Assembly: GCA_015064415.1 (NCBI GenBank)
Contig: SVSG01000013.1
Span: 1-52,199 of the forward strand
Source: Oscillospiraceae bacterium
GTDB taxonomy: Bacteria; Bacillota; Clostridia; Oscillospirales; CAG-272
Length of the DNA: 52,199 nt
Direction: 5' to 3'
Below, in pieces: positions 37,634-46,827 of the stretch. The position numbers and the translations under genes are program-made. How positions within the stretch are numbered: the first letter of the stretch is position 1; each line of letters starts with the position of its first letter. The notes under the pieces were generated by a model. That model saw nothing but the letters and a program-made list of their open reading frames with translations. It searched no databases and was not told the DNA's origin.

Positions 37634-39880
37634 TTACTCATAAAAATTCCGGGTCAGGACCTCCTCTTGCCACTCGGGCGAGAGGGCGGTGAACTTGGCG
37701 GAAAAGCCGCACACGCGCACGATGAGGTCGGGGTATTTTTCGGGGTGCTTTTGCGCGTCAAGCAGCTGCTCGCGCGTGGTGCAGTTGAGCTGCAGAGACT
37801 GGAGCGCGGTGCCTGCGGCGGCGCGCAGGAAGGCCTCACATCGATCCAGCGTGATGCGGTTGGCGGGCAGGATGATATTGACCACCGAGTTGCCCCCCAT
37901 CATCGCGCCGTCAAGCGCGGAGAGCGCGTTGATGACCGAGGTCACGGCGGGGATCTTTTTGAGGCGCGAGGGGGTCAGCCCCTGCGCGAAGTAGTCGCCC
38001 GCGTATCGCCCGTCGGGGGTCGCAAGGGTCTGCTCGCCCCAGAAGCGGATCTCGGTGTAGGTGAGGTGTCCAAGCAGGATCTTGCCGCCGTAGCCGCCCC
38101 GGATGCCGTCCAGCATCCGGCAAAGGTCGCTATTGAGCCGCGCGGCAAGCGCTGAGGAGCGCGGGTCGCCATCCCCCCAGCCGGGCACGCGGAGCGCCTC
38201 GGCGCGCAGATCCTCGCATCCTTGCCAGTTTTGGCGCACAGCGGTCAGCATTTCATCCAGCGTGCAACGCTTTTCACAAAAGCAAAGCTGCTCGATGGCA
38301 AGCAAGCTGTCGGTCAGATTGGGCAGACCGAAGCAGTAATAATGCTCGTCGCGGTAGCGCGCGCCGCCCGCCGTAAAGTCGCGCCGTTTTGCGATGCAGT
38401 CCGCAAGCGTGGAGGAAAAGAGCGGCAGCACGTCCACCTTGTCCCACAGATGCCCGCCCTCGCGCGTGATGCGCGCGCGCTCCTCAAAAAGGATGCGGAT
38501 GTTGTCCAGCGTGATGCGGTAGACCTCGTCAAAATCCTTCGCGCCGTCAAGGGGGGCGAAGTGGAGCCCCACCGCCGCCATCTTGTCCTCGCGGCGGTGC
38601 AGGGAAAACTCAAAGGGCTTGAGCAGATTGACGTAGTTGCCCGCATCCGGCTTTTCCACACCCACCGAGGTGAGGTCCCAACAGCCGGAGATGATGTAAT
38701 CCCGCGCCTCGGCAAGCGGGCGACCGATGCGCAGAATAGCGGGGATGGTGGCATCGTCATTTTGATACAAAACGGTGCTTGTTCCCGCGATCACGGCGCG
38801 GTTGATCTCGTCCAGATAGGCCTTGGGCGAGTTCGCGCCGAAGCGCGCCTTGATCTTGGGGTAGATGATCTTTTCCTCGCGCGCGGCGACAAGAAAGATC
38901 TCGGTCAGATCGTTGTAAAGGGGATGCCCCTCGTCGTCACAACCGCCGAGTGTATAGGTGTTTTCCAGCTCGTGATCGGCATAACCGACCATTTTCATAT
39001 CGTGGTCATAGTGCATATCGAAGGTGATGAGGAACTGGCGCACCAGCGCCTCGGCCTCCTCGCGCGTGAGGGTGCCCGCCTCGATATCCCGCTTGTAAAA
39101 GGGGTACAGATCCTTGTCCGGACGCCCGAAGGAGCTGAAGCCCACCCCCTCCAGCGTGCCGAGCGCCTTGCGGCAAAACGCGTAGGTGTTCAACGCCTCA
39201 AAAAAGCTTTCGGGCGCATTCCACGGGCAGCGCGCGGCGCTTTTGGCAATGCGCGCAAAACGAGCGCGCGCCTCCTCGGATTTTGCGGTTTTCTCATACC
39301 GTTCTGCCACTTTTGCAAATTTTTCCGCCATTTGCTTCACGGCAAGCGCACCCTCCATCGTGGCGCGCAGATACTCGCGCTCGACGTCGCTTTGCGCGCG
39401 CGCAAGCTCGCGCTCGGCGCGCTCGTACACGGCGCGGAAGCCGCCCTCCAGGATCGGGCGGTGATTGAAGCAAAAATGCTGGGAAAAATCGTTGAAAACG
39501 CCGCAGATCAGGTAGAGCAGCTCGTTCGCCTGCGCCTTTTTTTGCTGATAGAGCGCGGGGGCAAGCTCCTTGAAATAGTGGTAGTTGCGGCGGAACACCC
39601 ACCCGCCCGCGTGGCTGTGCCCGCGAAAATCGCGCGCGCCGTCGCAATGCGCGGCAAGCGTGCCAAGCTCGTAGTAAAAGGGGGAGTGTTCAAACAGGAT
39701 CGGCTCGCATTCTGCGGCAATGACGCGGTACTGGAGCGCCTTTTGGGCATAGACCGACATCCCTTCCTCAAACGCGGCGTCCATCAAGGGCTCGGCGTGT
39801 GCGCGGAAGGCGGCGGCAAGATCGTTTGCCTTGTTTTCGTAATGCTCGCGCAGCTCGGCGCGAAGGGCGGGGTAACGCAT
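37634..39880 (-). CDS. Glycyl radical enzyme (pyruvate formate-lyase-like family), function unknown
   Basis: The 748-aa product has both hallmarks of glycyl radical enzymes. The radical loop is IVRVCGFSAKF near the C-terminus, with Gly at about 725, and the thiyl cysteine is in IISGCWDLTSVG, Cys at about 400. Dehydratase-type members normally have GCxE there; this one has GCWD, and pyruvate formate-lyase has CC, so neither chemistry can be assigned. Other conserved pieces are GRPDKDLYPFYKRD, NTYTLGG and GGNSVVNIILPANRI. No radical SAM activase gene lies beside it, so an activase must act in trans. AAGGAGG precedes the ATG. The enzyme would be oxygen-sensitive and cytoplasmic. Confidence 0.88.
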   Translation of the reverse strand: MRYPALRAELREHYENKANDLAAAFRAHAEPLMDAAFEEGMSVYAQKALQYRVIAAECEPILFEHSPFYYELGTLAAHCDGARDFRGHSHAGGWVFRRNYHYFKELAPALYQQKKAQANELLYLICGVFNDFSQHFCFNHRPILEGGFRAVYERAERELARAQSDVEREYLRATMEGALAVKQMAEKFAKVAERYEKTAKSEEARARFARIAKSAARCPWNAPESFFEALNTYAFCRKALGTLEGVGFSSFGRPDKDLYPFYKRDIEAGTLTREEAEALVRQFLITFDMHYDHDMKMVGYADHELENTYTLGGCDDEGHPLYNDLTEIFLVAAREEKIIYPKIKARFGANSPKAYLDEINRAVIAGTSTVLYQNDDATIPAILRIGRPLAEARDYIISGCWDLTSVGVEKPDAGNYVNLLKPFEFSLHRREDKMAAVGLHFAPLDGAKDFDEVYRITLDNIRILFEERARITREGGHLWDKVDVLPLFSSTLADCIAKRRDFTAGGARYRDEHYYCFGLPNLTDSLLAIEQLCFCEKRCTLDEMLTAVRQNWQGCEDLRAEALRVPGWGDGDPRSSALAARLNSDLCRMLDGIRGGYGGKILLGHLTYTEIRFWGEQTLATPDGRYAGDYFAQGLTPSRLKKIPAVTSVINALSALDGAMMGGNSVVNIILPANRITLDRCEAFLRAAAGTALQSLQLNCTTREQLLDAQKHPEKYPDLIVRVCGFSAKFTALSPEWQEEVLTRNFYE

Positions 39881-39982
39881 CGGGAATGCTCCTCCTTTTG
39901 GGAAATTTCATCCTTATTATAGCAAGACCTTGCCCGCAAGGCAATGCTTTTTTTGGAATTTTGCAAAATATGGAACAAAATA

Positions 39983-40012
39983 TTGACAAATGCGCTTTGA
40001 AAAAGATATAAT
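39983..40012 (+). promoter_or_regulatory. Promoter of the flavoprotein gene
   Basis: TTGACA (39983-39988), 18-bp spacer, TATAAT (40007-40012), 24 bp before the start codon. The leader is very short; the ribosome binding site is the weak acgaggtt before the ATG. Confidence 0.82.
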
Positions 40013-40036
40013 AAAAGAAAAAACGAGGTTTTATAT

Positions 40037-40657
40037 ATGAAGGTTTTGATGTTGAACGGCAGCCCGAAGGCAAACGGCAACACGGCGCGTGTGCTTTCCG
40101 AGATGCAGGCAATTTTTGAAAAAGAGGGCGTGGAGGTCGACTACGTGCAGGTGGGGCACCTTGCGGTGCGCGGCTGTACCTCCTGCGGTGCCTGCTACAA
40201 AGAGGGGCATTGCGTGATCGAGGACGATATCGTCAATGAGCTGGCAGGGAAGCTTGCGGAATGCGACGGTATGGTGGTGGGCTCGCCTGTGTATTATGCC
40301 GCGCCGAACGGCACGCTGGTGACAGTGCTCAATCGCCTGTTTTACAGCGCGCATTTTGATAAGCGGATGAAGGTGGGTGCCGCCATGGTGGTGGCGCGTC
40401 GCGGCGGTACGACGGCGGCGTTCGATCAGCTCAATAAATATTTCACCATCAGCGGCATGCCCGTGGTCTCCGGTCAGTACTGGAATATGGCTCACGGCGC
40501 GCGCCCCGGCGAGGTCGAGCAGGACGGCGAAGGTCTGCAAAACGCACGTACGGTGGCCGCGAATATGGTATTTTTGATGCGAAGCATTGCCCTTGGCAAG
40601 GAGAGATACGGCCTTCCCGTGCGCGAAAAAGGCGTGTGGACGAACTTCATCAGATAA
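40037..40657 (+). CDS. Flavodoxin-fold NAD(P)H-dependent FMN reductase, iron-sulfur flavoprotein type
   Basis: The 206-aa product has the FMN phosphate-binding motif NGSPKANGNTAR (residues 7-18), a Cys cluster RGCTSCGACYKEGHC (about 50-64) as in the iron-sulfur flavoprotein group, and GSPVYYAAPNGTL that lines the flavin. It probably transfers electrons to quinones, metals or other small acceptors. The Cys spacing CxxCxxC-x5-C could bind a [4Fe-4S] cluster but might also be redox thiols. It is transcribed alone, divergently from the glycyl radical enzyme gene 156 bp away, so the two could share oxygen- or redox-related control. Confidence 0.88.
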   Translation: MKVLMLNGSPKANGNTARVLSEMQAIFEKEGVEVDYVQVGHLAVRGCTSCGACYKEGHCVIEDDIVNELAGKLAECDGMVVGSPVYYAAPNGTLVTVLNRLFYSAHFDKRMKVGAAMVVARRGGTTAAFDQLNKYFTISGMPVVSGQYWNMAHGARPGEVEQDGEGLQNARTVAANMVFLMRSIALGKERYGLPVREKGVWTNFIR

Positions 40658-40693
40658 GCCTCAAAGGCGCGTTAGCGGCCTGCCGCAAAGATG

Positions 40694-40733
40694 AGAGCAC
40701 CCCGACAGACGGTATCGTCTGTCGGGGTGCTTT
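40694..40733 (+). terminator. Terminator-like hairpin after the flavoprotein gene
   Basis: AGCACCCCGACAGACG and CGTCTGTCGGGGTGCT form a 16-bp perfect stem with loop GTAT; only three T follow. Located between two convergent genes. Confidence 0.7.
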
Positions 40734-40784
40734 GCTGTATGGGCCCCAGTGAGCTGGAATGATGGAAAATTTGGCGCTTGTGTC

Positions 40785-41435
40785 TTACTTCAGCTTGCCC
40801 AGCTTTGCCGTATTGGCGATCACGATCAGCGTGCTTCCCGCGTCAAGCACCTGCTCGGGATTGACGTTGACGTTGACGTTCTCGCCCCTTTTGACGGCAA
40901 CGATGTTGAAGCCGTATTTTTTGCGCAGATTCAATTCAATCAGATTCTTGCCGCACCACTCGTCCTTCACGTCGATCTCAATGATAGAAACATCCTTTGA
41001 CAGGGAGATCATATCGATAAAGCCGGAGCTGAGCAGATTTTTGGCAAGACGTATGCCGGACTCATTTTCGGGAAACACCACCTGATCTGCCCCCACACGA
41101 AGCAGGATCTTTTGGTGCATCTCATTGGCGCATTTGGCAATAACGGTCTTCACGCCCGCCTCCTTGCAAAGCGTGACCGCCATCACACTTGCCTCAAGGT
41201 TGCTTGCCATACAAACGATGACCGTATCAATATTGCCGATGCCAAGGCGAGAGATGACCTCCGCGTCGGTCACGTCGGCACACTTGCACACGGGCAGATA
41301 TGCGGCGGCATCATTGACGATCTTTTCCCGGTTATCTACGGCAATGACCTCCATGCCGTTTTCCACAAGCTCCTTGGCCACAGCGGTGCCGTATCTTCCA
41401 AGTCCGAAGACTGCGTATGTTTTCTTTGCTTTCAT
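40785..41435 (-). CDS. ktrA: Potassium uptake regulatory subunit (RCK), KtrA/TrkA type
   Basis: The 216-aa product has an RCK N-domain with the nucleotide motif VFGLGRYGTAVAKEL (residues 9-23) and the acidic VIAVDNREK at the end of the second strand. A C-domain (about 135-216, RCK_C) follows, with the pattern EIDVKDEWCGKNLIELNLRKK. Such subunits form octameric rings that gate the KtrB pore in response to ATP/ADP; the RCK_C domain of B. subtilis KtrA binds cyclic di-AMP. It lies 11 bp after ktrB in the same operon, with AAGGAG before its ATG. Confidence 0.93.
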   Translation of the reverse strand: MKAKKTYAVFGLGRYGTAVAKELVENGMEVIAVDNREKIVNDAAAYLPVCKCADVTDAEVISRLGIGNIDTVIVCMASNLEASVMAVTLCKEAGVKTVIAKCANEMHQKILLRVGADQVVFPENESGIRLAKNLLSSGFIDMISLSKDVSIIEIDVKDEWCGKNLIELNLRKKYGFNIVAVKRGENVNVNVNPEQVLDAGSTLIVIANTAKLGKLK

Positions 41436-41446
41436 TTTGCTTCTCC

Positions 41447-42808
41447 TTATCCTACACTGATATCTTCCGTCGGCTCGGAAATGACGTTTTGGCTTTCATT
41501 TTTACTGCCGAGCGCCACCGCAAGCGAGATGGGGCCGACTCTGCCAAAGTACATGGTTACAATGATGATCAGCTTGCCGAAGTTGTTCAGCGTTGCCGTG
41601 AGGTTTCTGGAAAGCCCGACGGTTGCCGTTGCGCTGACCGTTTCATAGACTACATCAAGGGCAGATCTGTTGCTTGTTGCCATCAAGAGTATCGTCGATG
41701 CGGTGCATATCGTAAGAAACGCGACCGCCACTGCAACTGCTTTTTTCACCGATCCCTCGGAAATACGGCGACCGAACAAGGTTGCGCTGTTTTTGTTTGT
41801 GATGGTAGCGAATGCCGAACAAATAAGAACGGCAATGGTCACGGTTTTTATGCCGCCGGCTGTTCCCACGGGCGAACCGCCGATCAGCATCAGGATGATC
41901 GATACCGCGGCAGAGGCGTTTGTCAGATTCTCTTGCGGAACCGAGGCAAAGCCCGCGGTTCTTGTGGTGACCGATTGGAAGAAGGACACTTGAATTTTAT
42001 CAAAGAGTGACATCTCTCCAATGGTCAGCGGGTTGTTATATTCAAAAATGAAGATGAGCACGGCACCGACGAGAATAAGCCCCGCGGTAACGGTGAGGGC
42101 AATTTTAGACTGCAAGGTCAGATGCCTGAATATTTTGCGGTTCTTTGGTGAACGGCTTTTGATCACACGCAGCACATCCCACCATACGATATAACCGAGG
42201 CCGCCGAGAATGATGAGCGCACAGGTGACAATATTGATCAAGGGATTGGTGGCGTAATTGCAAAGACTGTTTTCCGCAATAATGTCAATGCCGGCGTTGC
42301 AGAAGGCGGAAACCGAATTGAATACCGATATCCAGATACCTTTTGCACCGAACTCGGGGACGAAAACAAGCATATACAGAACAGCCCCGATCCCCTCAAT
42401 GAGCAGCGTGCCGAACAGCACGTTCTTCACAAATTGTGCAAGCCCCGACATTGTATTGAGATTGAAGGCATCCTGAATGAGCAAGCGGTCCCCGATGCCC
42501 ATTTTTTTGTTTAAGAGAAGCATCAGCCCCGACATGATGGTGATGATGCCAAGACCGCCGATCTGTATCAGAAGCAAGATGACGATCTGCCCGAATGTGC
42601 TCCAGGTTGACACCGTGGGAAGCGTAACAAGCCCCGTCACGCAGGTGGAGGTGGTTGCCGTGAAAAGGGCATCAAGATACGGCACGGCTTCACCGTCGGC
42701 GGCGCTGATAGGTAATGCCAAAAGTCCGCTTCCCACGAGAATGGTCGCAAGGAAGCTGAGCAATATGATCTGTGTGGTTGAAAGTGTGAGCTTCTTTTTT
42801 CTAACCAT
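41447..42808 (-). CDS. ktrB: Potassium uptake membrane subunit, KtrB/TrkH family
   Basis: The ATG at 42808 follows GAGGG; the longer frame runs into the leader. The 453-aa product has the fourfold M1-P-M2 architecture of the TrkH/KtrB family, with the pore-loop sequences TCVTGLVT, FCNAGIDI, TRTAGFASV and ATVGLSRN holding the conserved glycines of the selectivity filter, and the GGSPVGTAGGIKT gate region. It imports K+ (coupled to Na+ in known Ktr systems) with KtrA. Its AT-richer codon use differs from the neighbours. Confidence 0.95.
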   Translation of the reverse strand: MVRKKKLTLSTTQIILLSFLATILVGSGLLALPISAADGEAVPYLDALFTATTSTCVTGLVTLPTVSTWSTFGQIVILLLIQIGGLGIITIMSGLMLLLNKKMGIGDRLLIQDAFNLNTMSGLAQFVKNVLFGTLLIEGIGAVLYMLVFVPEFGAKGIWISVFNSVSAFCNAGIDIIAENSLCNYATNPLINIVTCALIILGGLGYIVWWDVLRVIKSRSPKNRKIFRHLTLQSKIALTVTAGLILVGAVLIFIFEYNNPLTIGEMSLFDKIQVSFFQSVTTRTAGFASVPQENLTNASAAVSIILMLIGGSPVGTAGGIKTVTIAVLICSAFATITNKNSATLFGRRISEGSVKKAVAVAVAFLTICTASTILLMATSNRSALDVVYETVSATATVGLSRNLTATLNNFGKLIIIVTMYFGRVGPISLAVALGSKNESQNVISEPTEDISVG

Positions 42809-42831
42809 AAATTTACCCTCTGAAAAGCACA

Positions 42832-42872
42832 AAGGAACCAACGTTCTCTGCGGTCAGCCGGTTCCCTTGTTA
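42832..42872 (-). promoter_or_regulatory. Leader hairpin before ktrB
   Basis: In the minus-strand leader, AAGGGAACC (about 42864-42872) can pair with GGTTCCTT (about 42832-42839), with one bulged G, around a 24-base loop. It is too short for a cyclic di-AMP (ydaO-type) riboswitch and has no T-run, so at most it is a modest structure. Confidence 0.3.
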
Positions 42873-42891
42873 GATCGTTTCCTTTTTTGTA

Positions 42892-42920
42892 ATTATATCA
42901 CGCTTTGCCGCTTGTGTCAA
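42892..42920 (-). promoter_or_regulatory. Consensus sigma-A promoter of ktrBA
   Basis: Minus strand TTGACA (42915-42920), 17-bp spacer, TATAAT (42892-42897). The leader to ktrB is about 80 bases. Confidence 0.9.
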
Positions 42921-42965
42921 TATCTTTTATCCTGCGCTTGCCCCCGGGTTTTGCATCGCGCTTTC

Positions 42966-44564
42966 TCAGTAGGCAAAGGGGACGGAATATACCTTTTCCC
43001 AGCGGCCGTTTTGCACGGCGATGCCGACGGTCTGCTCGTTTTGCAAAAAGATCATATCCGCGCGGGCGTGTGCCTTGGCCGCCGCGAAAATGGCGGCGCG
43101 TTGTGCGGACTTGTCAATGCCGTACTGTGCCTGCGGCACAAGGAGCACGCTTGCGCGCACGACGTCATAAAGCGGCGTCAGATCGTTCATCACGTGGTGC
43201 GAGAGCTGAACGGCATCCGCGCGCAGATGCTCGCCCGACCAGTTGCCAAGCAACCTTGGCATTGCCACCTTCTCCTGCGCGTCGCCAAGGAAGAGCACGG
43301 TCTCGCCCTCGACACTCAAGCGGAGGATGGAGGAGGCGTCGTTGTAGGAGGAGATCTTCGATTCGCCCGTAGCGGCGTCTGCCAGATCCTCGTGTGTTTG
43401 CAGCACCTCAAAGGTGACGTCCGCAAGTTGGAAGCTCTGCCCCGTGTGCAGGCGCAGGAACTGCGGCTCGTCATCGGCGTAATTCTTGTGTATAAGATCA
43501 ATAATGGCGCGGTAGCCCTCGGCGCCGCTGCCGGTGGAAAGATCCTCGTCGGGGGAGTGCAGGGAGGGGAAGGCGAACATGACGCGCTCCAAATCAAGAT
43601 ACTTGGCGTATTTCCACGTGAAGCGCAGGAAGCCGCCGTAGTGATCGCCGTGCGCGTGTGTGACGTACCATGCCGCCACCCGCACCGTGTCGCCCTCTTG
43701 TTGCCCCGTGATGTCCCAGAGCATCTGCATCAGCTCGTCGCGTCGCTCGTTGGTCATTTGGCCTGAGTTGGCACCGTCGATGATGATGACCGAATTGTCG
43801 GCTAATTTCAACAGATACAGCATCCCGTTGTCCTTGAAATCCGGCTTGGGGTGCGTCTCGTCATTCATCGCAAGGGCAAACTGATACAGCACGCTCCCCT
43901 CGCCCGCGGCGCGGTCATAGCGGTATGCGAAATCCGTAAGAGAGGCGGAGTGCCCCGCGTTTTCCTTGATGATGCGCGCCTCGCCCCTTCTGCTCATGAA
44001 GTAGGCGTAAACTCTGACGTCGCCCTTGATATAGGAAGCGAAAAGGTTGGTGTCAGCCGCGCGGTAAAATTCCTTTTGGTATCCCGCGCGCTGCAGCTTG
44101 AAAAGATAGCTTTCAAACTCCGCCGCGGTGGTGTCGGACACGGTTTGCAGCAAGTTCTCGTTTTCGAGGAGCTGTGCGGTGTCCATCCCTTGCCCCGCAA
44201 GGTAGAGTGCCTTGGAGGGCGTGCCGCCGCGATAGGTGGGAACACCCGCAAGGAGCCAGCCCGCCACCGCCTCGTCTGCGGGGGTGCCGCAATTGTCGCA
44301 AGCAAGATCGCCGTCCGCGTCGGTGTGTGCGGTGCACTCCTTTTTTGGGAGCGTTTCGCCGCAGTTGTCGCAACTCAGATCGCCGTTTGCGTCTGCATGC
44401 GTGGTGCACGTTGGCTTTGGCCAAGCATCCTTGCACACGTCGCAAATATAGTCCTTATCGACGTCCGTGTGCACGCAGGGGGCGGGTGGCTCCGGCGCGC
44501 AGGAGAGCAGAAGCGCGAAAAGCGTCGCAAGCAGCAGTACTGCGGTCAAAAATCGTGTTTTCAT
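42966..44564 (-). CDS. Lipoprotein with Cys/Asp repeats and metallo-beta-lactamase-fold domain
   Basis: The ATG at 44564 has GGAAAGGAG upstream; the promoter lies inside the longer frame. The 532-aa product has a lipoprotein signal (MKTRFLTAVLLLATLFALLLSC, Cys 22). Three short repeats follow (about 32-95): HTDVDKDYICDVC, HADANGDLSCDNC and HTDADGDLACDNC. These pair a calcium-loop-like DxDxD with a CxxC. The rest is a metallo-beta-lactamase fold with the metal motif THAHGDHYGG (near 303), an LFLGDAQEKV segment and QLSHHVMND, as in ComEC/ComA-like surface hydrolases. The substrate is unknown; possible activities are phosphodiesterase or nuclease on the outside of the membrane. Confidence 0.85.
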   Translation of the reverse strand: MKTRFLTAVLLLATLFALLLSCAPEPPAPCVHTDVDKDYICDVCKDAWPKPTCTTHADANGDLSCDNCGETLPKKECTAHTDADGDLACDNCGTPADEAVAGWLLAGVPTYRGGTPSKALYLAGQGMDTAQLLENENLLQTVSDTTAAEFESYLFKLQRAGYQKEFYRAADTNLFASYIKGDVRVYAYFMSRRGEARIIKENAGHSASLTDFAYRYDRAAGEGSVLYQFALAMNDETHPKPDFKDNGMLYLLKLADNSVIIIDGANSGQMTNERRDELMQMLWDITGQQEGDTVRVAAWYVTHAHGDHYGGFLRFTWKYAKYLDLERVMFAFPSLHSPDEDLSTGSGAEGYRAIIDLIHKNYADDEPQFLRLHTGQSFQLADVTFEVLQTHEDLADAATGESKISSYNDASSILRLSVEGETVLFLGDAQEKVAMPRLLGNWSGEHLRADAVQLSHHVMNDLTPLYDVVRASVLLVPQAQYGIDKSAQRAAIFAAAKAHARADMIFLQNEQTVGIAVQNGRWEKVYSVPFAY

Positions 44565-44598
44565 GCGGTTCTCCTTTCCGTTTTGGTGTCTTTGTTTC

Positions 44599-44627
44599 AT
44601 TATAGCATATCCGCGCGGAAAAGTAAA
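44599..44627 (-). promoter_or_regulatory. Promoter of the metallo-hydrolase lipoprotein gene
   Basis: Minus strand TTTACT (44622-44627), 17-bp spacer, TATAAT (44599-44604), 35 bp before the start codon. Confidence 0.8.
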
Positions 44628-44685
44628 GCGTTTTTGGGAGTGACGGCAAAAACGCCACCCGTATGCGCGTTTTTTTGACAAAAGC

Positions 44686-44718
44686 GCAAAAAAGGAGCCC
44701 TTTTCAAAGGGCTCCTTA
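44686..44718 (-). terminator. Terminator of the Gld-type ABC operon
   Basis: On the minus strand AAGGAGCCCTTTGAAAAGGGCTCCTTTTTT forms a 12-bp stem with a six-base T-run, 10 bp after the DUF4340 gene. Confidence 0.9.
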
Positions 44719-44727
44719 GCTGTTTGA

Positions 44728-46827
44728 TCAGGTTTTTGCCTGCGGCTTGATGGGATCGTCGGGGGTGAAGATCTTGGCAATGTCGCTGATGATCTTGTTC
44801 ACGCGGTTTTGCAGCATGTAGAAGCTGCCGTAGCCGTTGTAGGACATGAAGCACTGGCGACCGCCGCCGTATTTATAGAAGGCGTAGGTGCGCACGATGG
44901 TCTCACCGTTGCCGTCTTCCCCCGTGTTGTAGGTCATCTTGATGACAAGCACGGGCTCGGCCCCCTCCAGCGCGTAGCCGCCCGCCTCGTTCTTCGAGGC
45001 GTTGCGGAACAGCTCCTGCATCTCCTCCGAGCAGGAGGCGGTGCCGCTCAGAGAGGAGTAAAGCAGCGTCTGGTAGAAAAGCTTGAACTGCATCAGATCC
45101 ACGGGCTCGCCGTTGGCCCAGACCTTCATTTTGTCGGAGGGAACGGCGGTGTTGTTCGATGCGGTGCCGTCCCAGCCCGCGATCGAGGCGCTGTTATCCA
45201 GCGTGAAGGAAAGCGAGGTCTTGCCCGCCGTGCCGCCGGGACAAAGGATCTCCAGCTTTTGCAGGTAGGCAATACCGCCCGAGAACACGTCGCCCTCCAC
45301 CCAGGAGAAGGCGTCCCATTGCAGGTACTCCAGATGGATGCGCTCGACCTCCACGATCATCGAGAAGGCCTCGTTATACATATAATAGGTGTTATTTTCC
45401 GTCAGGTTGCTGATCCAGATGCGCTGGTCCACCCAGTCGGTCGCCTCATAATTTTTGTTGGCGTCGCGCTTGAGGTTGTGGCGGTACTGCAACAGATACG
45501 CGATGCCGCCGTACTCCTCGTTGCTGGCAAATTCAAACAGTGCGTTCTCGTTCTCCTCTTCGGTGAACAGCTTCACGGTGCGCAAGGGCGTCATGTACTG
45601 CAGGTTCTGCAGGCAATCGTCCACCATGAAGTCGCTGATGCTGAAGCCCTCGTACTTGCCGCCGCCGCGATAGGGGGTGGTGGAGGTAAAGGTGCCCTGA
45701 CGCATCTCGATCGGGATATAGGAGAAGGTGATGATGTTGGTGAGCAGGTCCTTGACCTTGAAATCCTCACCGGATTCGATCTTTTCCTTGATGTTGCCGA
45801 CGGTGTTGAGGTTGAAGTCGGTCACGTCGAAATAGTCGGTGGAGCTCATCGGGTCGATGACAAGCGGGGTGGCGTAGGCCTCCAGCTCGGAGAACAGCGC
45901 CTTGGACAGGGTGTAGCTGTACTGCGTTTCCTCCATCTCCTTGAGGATGTAGACGTCGGGGCGGCCCACGTGGCGGGCGTAGTAGCCGGCGCCGGAGGGC
46001 ACCTCGTCACCGATGATGACCTTGTGGCTGTTGCCTGCGGTGTCCGTGATGACGAAATAGACCATTGCATCGTCGGGGTTGTCGGGCAGGCCGTACTCGC
46101 CGTAGCCGTACTGCTGCACCTTGGCAAGATCCAGACGCATGTAGGTGGAGGTGTAGCCCGTGCAGTTCACCAGCGTGGCGAACATGTTGGCGTCGTAGGT
46201 AAGTCCCTGATGGTTTTCCACCTCAAAGCCGGAGCGCTCGGAAAGCGTGCCGCATTTGGGGCAGGTGGGCTTGCCCTCGGCATTCAGGGGGAAGGTGTCG
46301 TAAAGGCCGGAGTGCAGGCACTTGACGTTGGTGCACACCTGCGCCTGCAGGAAGGCGAAGCTATCCTTTTCGTTGACCACGCGGATGGACTTGATCTGCT
46401 CACGCTCCAGCATGGGGTAAAGCAGAATGTCGAACGCGCCCGAGTAGGAGCTGAACTCCAGTGCCTCGGAGCCGTTGGTGTCCACGGCGGCCACGATGGT
46501 AAACTCGCCCGTTTCGGGCGTGACGGCCACGATGGTGCCGAGCGCGGTCTGATAGGTGGTGGCGTAGCTGTTCGAGTGCGAGGTGGTGGGCAGGGTATTG
46601 CCCTCGGCATCCTGTATCACGTAGATGCCGCCCACCTCAACGATATAGTATTCTGTTTCGTTGTCGGCATCCAGAAAGGTGGTGCGCGAGGTGAAGTGAT
46701 AGACCACGGCAAAGCTGCCCGCCAGAAGGGCCACCACAATGAGCGATATCAGGATCGCCATGCGTTGGCGCTTCAGCGCGGAGCGCTTGCGACGCGGCTT
46801 TTGGGGCTCGTATACAGGACAGGTCAT
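44728..46827 (-). CDS. DUF4340 domain protein of the Gld-type ABC system
   Basis: The 699-aa product has a short basic cytosolic start (PVYEPQKPRRKRSALKRQRM), one membrane segment (AILISLIVVALLAGSFAVVYHF, about 23-44) and a large extracytoplasmic part that contains DUF4340-like beta-rich repeats (YYIVEVGGIYVIQDAEGN; SYTLSKALFSELEAYATPLV). An insertion near 165-205 holds CTNVKCLHSGL and CPKCGTLSERSG, four Cys that could form a zinc site. Its ATG overlaps the stop of the GldG-like gene by 4 bp (ATGA). In other bacteria DUF4340 proteins accompany GldG-like proteins in this order. The role of the system is unknown. Confidence 0.85.
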   Translation of the reverse strand: MTCPVYEPQKPRRKRSALKRQRMAILISLIVVALLAGSFAVVYHFTSRTTFLDADNETEYYIVEVGGIYVIQDAEGNTLPTTSHSNSYATTYQTALGTIVAVTPETGEFTIVAAVDTNGSEALEFSSYSGAFDILLYPMLEREQIKSIRVVNEKDSFAFLQAQVCTNVKCLHSGLYDTFPLNAEGKPTCPKCGTLSERSGFEVENHQGLTYDANMFATLVNCTGYTSTYMRLDLAKVQQYGYGEYGLPDNPDDAMVYFVITDTAGNSHKVIIGDEVPSGAGYYARHVGRPDVYILKEMEETQYSYTLSKALFSELEAYATPLVIDPMSSTDYFDVTDFNLNTVGNIKEKIESGEDFKVKDLLTNIITFSYIPIEMRQGTFTSTTPYRGGGKYEGFSISDFMVDDCLQNLQYMTPLRTVKLFTEEENENALFEFASNEEYGGIAYLLQYRHNLKRDANKNYEATDWVDQRIWISNLTENNTYYMYNEAFSMIVEVERIHLEYLQWDAFSWVEGDVFSGGIAYLQKLEILCPGGTAGKTSLSFTLDNSASIAGWDGTASNNTAVPSDKMKVWANGEPVDLMQFKLFYQTLLYSSLSGTASCSEEMQELFRNASKNEAGGYALEGAEPVLVIKMTYNTGEDGNGETIVRTYAFYKYGGGRQCFMSYNGYGSFYMLQNRVNKIISDIAKIFTPDDPIKPQAKT

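Noticed and set aside
42809..42890. Cyclic di-AMP riboswitch before ktrB
   Set aside because: The leader is only about 80 bases and lacks the conserved two-fold ydaO structure; only a small hairpin is visible.
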